DNA of 15,537 bases from Planctomycetota bacterium (GTDB taxonomy: Bacteria > Planctomycetota > PLA2 > JAEUHO01). Positions 12,750 through 15,537 of the stretch are shown here, in pieces. How positions within the stretch are numbered: the stretch's first letter is position 1; every line of letters starts with the position of its first letter. Made by a program: the position numbers and the translations under genes. The notes under the pieces were generated by a model, which had not been told where the DNA came from, did not search any database, and saw nothing but the letters and a program-made list of their open reading frames with translations. Where the stretch lies: the NCBI GenBank assembly GCA_026647295.1, contig JAPKHB010000055.1, positions 1 to 15,537 on the forward strand. The letters run 5' to 3'.

Positions 12750-13340
12750 CTACTTCGGGTAGGTGCCCTGCTCCTTCATCCACTGGCTCACCTTGCGCAT
12801 CCGGGTGCGGAAGTGGTGCGGGGGTTCGAAGGGGACCGGGCCGGCGGCCTTGGCGGCCGCCACGACGGCCCTGGCTTCCTCCGGGAGCCCGTTGTCGCCG
12901 AAGAAACTCACGTTCTCCACCGCCAGCCGGGCCGCGACCACCAACACCGAGTAGTTGCGTCCGTTGACGTAGAGATAGCCGAGCGTGCGCCCGTGCGGAT
13001 CCTGCTCGCCGCTGCGCAGCAACTCGACGCGGTCGGCAACGGCCAGGCAGCCCTTGAGGAACCCGGTCGCCGCCTCCCCAAAGGGCTGCGTGTAGGGGAT
13101 GTCGTGGTCCAGGTGCATCACCTCCGGCGTGTCGATGCCCAGGAGGCGCACCGCCTCGGGGGGGCCGTCGGGCCAGCGGATGAACACCGAGTCGCCGTCG
13201 TCGGTGCTGATCCGCGCGGGGTCCACGCTGACCCGGCCGGCGGGCCGGGGCTCCTCGGCGCGCACGCACGAGCGCGACTGGAGCCAGACCACGGCGCCGG
13301 CCAGGACGAGGACGGGCAGGAAGGAGCGCAGGCGGTCCAT
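12750..13340 (-). CDS. Exported staphylococcal nuclease-like (thermonuclease) enzyme
   Basis: The 196-residue product starts at ATG 13338-13340, five bases after a GGAGG site. A hydrophobic N-terminus (SFLPVLVLAGAVVWL) suggests export or membrane anchoring. The SNase pattern is present: DDGDSVFIRW with Asp50, EAVRLLGIDTPEV supplying Arg65, Asp70, Thr71 and Glu73, and DPHGRTLGYLYV with Arg118. These correspond to the calcium ligands and catalytic Arg/Glu/Arg set of staphylococcal nuclease. LLGIDTPE, FGEAATGFLKG and NVSFFGDN also fit the family. SNase proteins cut DNA and RNA in a Ca2+-dependent way. The protein is therefore probably an active extracytoplasmic nuclease for nutrient scavenging or defence. 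It converges on the efflux locus and is transcribed separately, with 138 bp upstream before MsrB. Confidence 0.88.
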   Translation of the reverse strand: MDRLRSFLPVLVLAGAVVWLQSRSCVRAEEPRPAGRVSVDPARISTDDGDSVFIRWPDGPPEAVRLLGIDTPEVMHLDHDIPYTQPFGEAATGFLKGCLAVADRVELLRSGEQDPHGRTLGYLYVNGRNYSVLVVAARLAVENVSFFGDNGLPEEARAVVAAAKAAGPVPFEPPHHFRTRMRKVSQWMKEQGTYPK

Positions 13341-13478
13341 CGGAACCTCCGGGGGCGGGAGCCGGCGGATCGTATCGCGCCCGCTGGACAGGGGGGGGAG
13401 CCCGGGTTGGACGCCGCCTGCGCCCGGCGCCAGCGGCCCGGATCGGGCGCCGGCAGCCGCAGGCCGCCCGCGCCGGGG

Positions 13479-14003
13479 TCACTCGTCCGGGTCGAGCTCG
13501 ATGGCCAGCGAGTTGATGCAGTAACGCAGGCCGGTCTTGTCGGGGGGGCCGTCATCGAACACGTGCCCGAGGTGTCCGTCGCAGCGCGCGCAACGCACCT
13601 CGGTGCGGCGCATCCCCCAGGACAGGTCCTCGATCTCCGTCACGTGCAGGCCCGCGAAGGGCTCGAAGAAGGACGGCCACCCGCAGCCCGAGTCGTACTT
13701 GGCGTCCGAGCGAAACAACGCGAGCCCACAGCCCGCGCAGCGATAGGTCCCCACGCGCTTCTCCTGCACGTAGGCCCCCGTGCCGGGCCGCTCGGTGCCC
13801 CGCTCGCGAAGGATGTGGTACTGCTCGGGCGTGAGGCGCGCGCGCCACTCCTGCGCGGAGAGGCGCAACGGATCGATCGGGGTCTCGGGGCCGGTCATCG
13901 GAGCCGCTCCTGCTGGCGGGGCGGGGGATCGCGCAAGGTGGGGCATGGCCGCAAGCCCGCCCAGGAGGACCAGGAAGGCGGCGCCAAGGACGCGGAGGGC
14001 CAC
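13479..14003 (-). CDS. msrB: Peptide methionine (R)-S-oxide reductase MsrB, probably exported
   Basis: MsrB reduces the R isomer of methionine sulfoxide in proteins. From GTG 14003 the product is 174 residues. All key parts are visible: zinc ligands CAGC (Cys89, Cys92) and CARC (Cys138, Cys141), SGCGWPSFFEPF with the candidate resolving Cys107, GHLGHVFDDGPP, and catalytic Cys162 in GLRYCINSLAIEL. The start is uncertain. A GTG at 14003 adds a convincing signal sequence (LRVLGAAFLVLLGGLAAM) but has only a weak ribosome site. ATG 13898 has AGGAG eight bases upstream and gives a standard 139-residue cytoplasmic enzyme. ATG 13946 is also in frame. The long-form hydrophobic stretch is too good to be chance, so I prefer it. 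The gene begins 29 bp after the amidohydrolase stop, in the same orientation. Confidence 0.93.
   Translation of the reverse strand: MALRVLGAAFLVLLGGLAAMPHLARSPAPPAGAAPMTGPETPIDPLRLSAQEWRARLTPEQYHILRERGTERPGTGAYVQEKRVGTYRCAGCGLALFRSDAKYDSGCGWPSFFEPFAGLHVTEIEDLSWGMRRTEVRCARCDGHLGHVFDDGPPDKTGLRYCINSLAIELDPDE
13907..13911 (-). promoter_or_regulatory. Internal ribosome site for a possible short MsrB
   Basis: AGGAG lies eight bases before the in-frame ATG at 13896-13898, inside the longer MsrB reading frame. It could allow a second, leaderless cytoplasmic MsrB from the same gene. Confidence 0.45.
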
Positions 14004-14032
14004 GCCGCCCAAGGATACGCGCGCGGGCGGCC

Positions 14033-14980
14033 TCAGCGGGCCCCCGCGGGGGGGGCCGCCGGCGCGCCCACGGTGCCCGGGCGCGCCAGGCGCCCGGCGT
14101 TTTCGCCCAGGATGGCCGCCCGGTCGGCCGGCGCAAGGCCCAGGGCGTCCAGCGCCTGCTCGAGCGCCGGCAGGAGGTCGGCCCGCCAGCCGCGCGGGAA
14201 GGTGCTCGAGTCCGTCCCGAAGAGGACCCGCCGCGGGCCGAACACGCCCAGCACGCGCGCGAGCACGCCCTGGAGGTCCAGCGCGCCGGGCTGCGTGGCC
14301 AGCCAGCCGTGGCCCGAGGACGTGTCCACGTACACGTTCTCGCACTGCTGGCCCGCCATCAGCGTCTCGCGCAGGAAGCCCGCGCCAAAGTGCGGGACGA
14401 CGAAGGCCACCCCGGGGTGGGCGTTGGCCGCCGGGATCAGATCGAGCGGGTTGGCAAAGGAGAGGTCGTAGGGGCGCGGAAGGCCGAGCAGGTCCCGCAG
14501 CGGGACCCGGAACAGGCCGCAGTGGACCACCGCGATCCCGCCGTGCTCGCCCAGCACCCCCAGCACGCGCGCCAGTTCGGGCCCCTGGAGGCGGTAGCGG
14601 TGCAGGGCCGGGAAGAAGAGCAGGCCACGGAAGCCCTCCTCGGACAGCAGGGCCCGCGCCCGGCTCGGGGCCCCCGGCGCGCGCGGGTCCAGGAGGCAAA
14701 GGCCCGTGAAGCGGGCGGGGTCCGCCGCCACGGCCGCGCCCACCGCCGGCGCTTCCTCCGCGAGGCTCGCGTACAGCCAGGCGTGGTCCATGCCGCCCGC
14801 CGAAAGCGCCGCGGCCCAACGTTCGCGGTGGGCGTCAAGGTCCGGCTCGGGGATCTCGATCCCGGCCGTCTGGGCGAGCCGGGCCAGCCGCTCGGCCGGG
14901 GAGCCGGGGAGCGGGGACTGGCGGGCCAGGGCCTCGAAGAAGGGCCGCGAGAAGAAGTGCAGGTGGCAGTCCACGCGCAT
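14033..14980 (-). CDS. Amidohydrolase-2 family metal-dependent hydrolase
   Basis: The 315-residue protein begins at ATG 14978-14980 after GGGGAGA. An upstream in-frame start at 15127 would add 49 Arg/Gly-rich residues and overlap the divergent gene's start, so it was rejected. The TIM-barrel amidohydrolase pattern is present: MRVDCHLHFF with His6 and His8, VVHCG with His153, VVPHFGAGFL with His197, VYVDTSSGHGW, and VLFGTDSSTFPRGW with Asp257. The final helix, AAILGENAGRL, is the usual end of amidohydrolase-2 proteins. Members include decarboxylases and lactonases acting on aromatic or other carboxylic acids. The substrate cannot be deduced here. There is no signal peptide. It is the first gene of a two-gene unit with msrB. 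Confidence 0.85.
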   Translation of the reverse strand: MRVDCHLHFFSRPFFEALARQSPLPGSPAERLARLAQTAGIEIPEPDLDAHRERWAAALSAGGMDHAWLYASLAEEAPAVGAAVAADPARFTGLCLLDPRAPGAPSRARALLSEEGFRGLLFFPALHRYRLQGPELARVLGVLGEHGGIAVVHCGLFRVPLRDLLGLPRPYDLSFANPLDLIPAANAHPGVAFVVPHFGAGFLRETLMAGQQCENVYVDTSSGHGWLATQPGALDLQGVLARVLGVFGPRRVLFGTDSSTFPRGWRADLLPALEQALDALGLAPADRAAILGENAGRLARPGTVGAPAAPPAGAR

Positions 14981-15119
14981 CGGCGGTCTCCCCGGCGACC
15001 GGTCCGCCGGCCGCCTGGCCCTCCGTTGTACCCGGCGCACGGCCCCCCCGCCGGTGCTGCCCCGTGGAGGCGTGAAACCTGGGCCGGCCGGCGTTCTAAT
15101 GGGCAGGTCGGAGGTCGTG

Positions 15120-15537
15120 ATGGCCATGGCGCTGGCGCGGATCCTGGGACTTTGTGCCCCGGTGGCGGTCCTCCTTTGGGCGTTTGCGCCGGGCCCCGGC
15201 CGCCCCGCCGCGGCCTCCGAGCCCGCCCCCGGCTCCCGGGCCCAGGCCCTGGTCGAACTCGGCCGGCGGCTCTTCTTCGACCCCGTGGTGAGCCGCTCCG
15301 GGGCGCGCTCGTGCGCTTCCTGCCACGATCCCGAGCACGGCTACTCCGACCCGGGTCGGGTGAGCGAGGACGACGTCGGCCTCTCGGTGCGCCACGCCCA
15401 GACGCTCCTGGACAGCCACCTCAACCCCACCGTGCACTGGGACGGGGAACTCGGCAGCATCGAGCAACTGATCACCGAGCGCATCGGCCTTACGCCCGTG
15501 CGCGGCCGGTACGACCCGGCCCGCAATCGGCCCCTTT
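15120..15537 (+). CDS. Di-heme cytochrome c peroxidase (MauG/CCP family), N-terminal part, truncated at the window edge
   Basis: The frame from ATG 15120 runs open through the right edge for 139 complete residues. It starts with a signal peptide (ARILGLCAPVAVLLWAFAPG), then ELGRRLFFDPVVSRSGARSC and the heme-c motif CASCH (Cys65, Cys68, His69). HDPEHGYSDPGRVSEDDVGL and the region after it (HLNPTVHWDGELGSIEQLITERI) match the N-terminal cytochrome domain of bacterial CCP/MauG enzymes. The second heme and the C-terminal peroxidase domain lie outside. GGAGG at 15110-15114 gives a five-base spacing to ATG 15120; GTG 15117 and ATG 15126 are in-frame alternatives. The enzyme would act in the periplasm, reducing peroxide or modifying a partner protein. 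It is divergent from the amidohydrolase-msrB unit across 139 bp. Confidence 0.88.
   Translation, partial: MAMALARILGLCAPVAVLLWAFAPGPGRPAAASEPAPGSRAQALVELGRRLFFDPVVSRSGARSCASCHDPEHGYSDPGRVSEDDVGLSVRHAQTLLDSHLNPTVHWDGELGSIEQLITERIGLTPVRGRYDPARNRPL

Noticed and set aside
15073..15100. Possible sigma-70 promoter (TGAAAC, 16 bp, TCTAAT) before the peroxidase gene
   Set aside because: The -35 match is poor, and in DNA this GC-rich one AT-rich hexamer is weak evidence. Noted only as a candidate.

Overview
The window is very GC-rich DNA from an unidentified Gram-negative bacterium. The outer-membrane efflux channel, lipoproteins and a MauG-type peroxidase show two membranes. The GC level, the ferredoxin-like small protein and the gene repertoire resemble environmental Planctomycetota or Myxococcota, but nothing here fixes the phylum. 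No tRNA, rRNA, CRISPR array, transposase or phage gene was seen.

Layout. (1) 3-350: the 3' end of a gene whose product ends in a Gly/Pro/His-rich collagen-like tail. (2) 515-1456, minus strand: a DUF4160/DUF2442 pair with overlapping reading frames, followed by a ferredoxin-like gene broken by a single frameshift. (3) 1784-3339, plus strand: a lipoprotein cysteine peptidase-like gene (C39 family) coupled by a TGATG overlap to an UlaG-like metallo-hydrolase. (4) 3422-4453, minus strand: a DUF1801 protein and a two-TM zinc-ribbon protein. Copies of a dispersed intergenic repeat lie around them. (5) 4878-12647, plus strand: a heavy-metal RND efflux locus. In order it holds a small exported Cys/His-rich protein, a TolC/CusC-type outer-membrane factor, a periplasmic adaptor, an HME-type RND pump, a His/Asp-rich lipoprotein and an exported protein with an HMA domain. 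(6) 12750-14980, minus strand: an exported staphylococcal-nuclease-like enzyme, methionine sulfoxide reductase B and an amidohydrolase. (7) 15120 to the right edge, plus strand: the start of a di-heme cytochrome c peroxidase.

The most interesting structure is region 5 and its borders. A 75-bp sequence at 3930-4004 recurs in the same orientation at 12664-12738 with 72 of 75 bases identical, so two direct repeats bracket the zinc-ribbon gene and the whole efflux locus. Further copies lie at 4471-4495 (inverted) and 4635-4678. Rows counted by hand inside the pump genes are about 62% GC, while rows in the outer genes are about 75-83%. This fits an acquired metal-resistance island, although no recombinase is visible.

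The efflux genes form a coherent trans-envelope system. Three extra exported proteins carry Cys/His, His/Asp and CxxC metal-binding motifs, and the adaptor ends in a His-rich tail. Metal would probably be captured in the periplasm and passed to the adaptor and pump, then expelled through the outer-membrane channel. The metal is not determined; copper or silver, or a divalent cation such as zinc or cobalt, are the usual substrates of this pump class.
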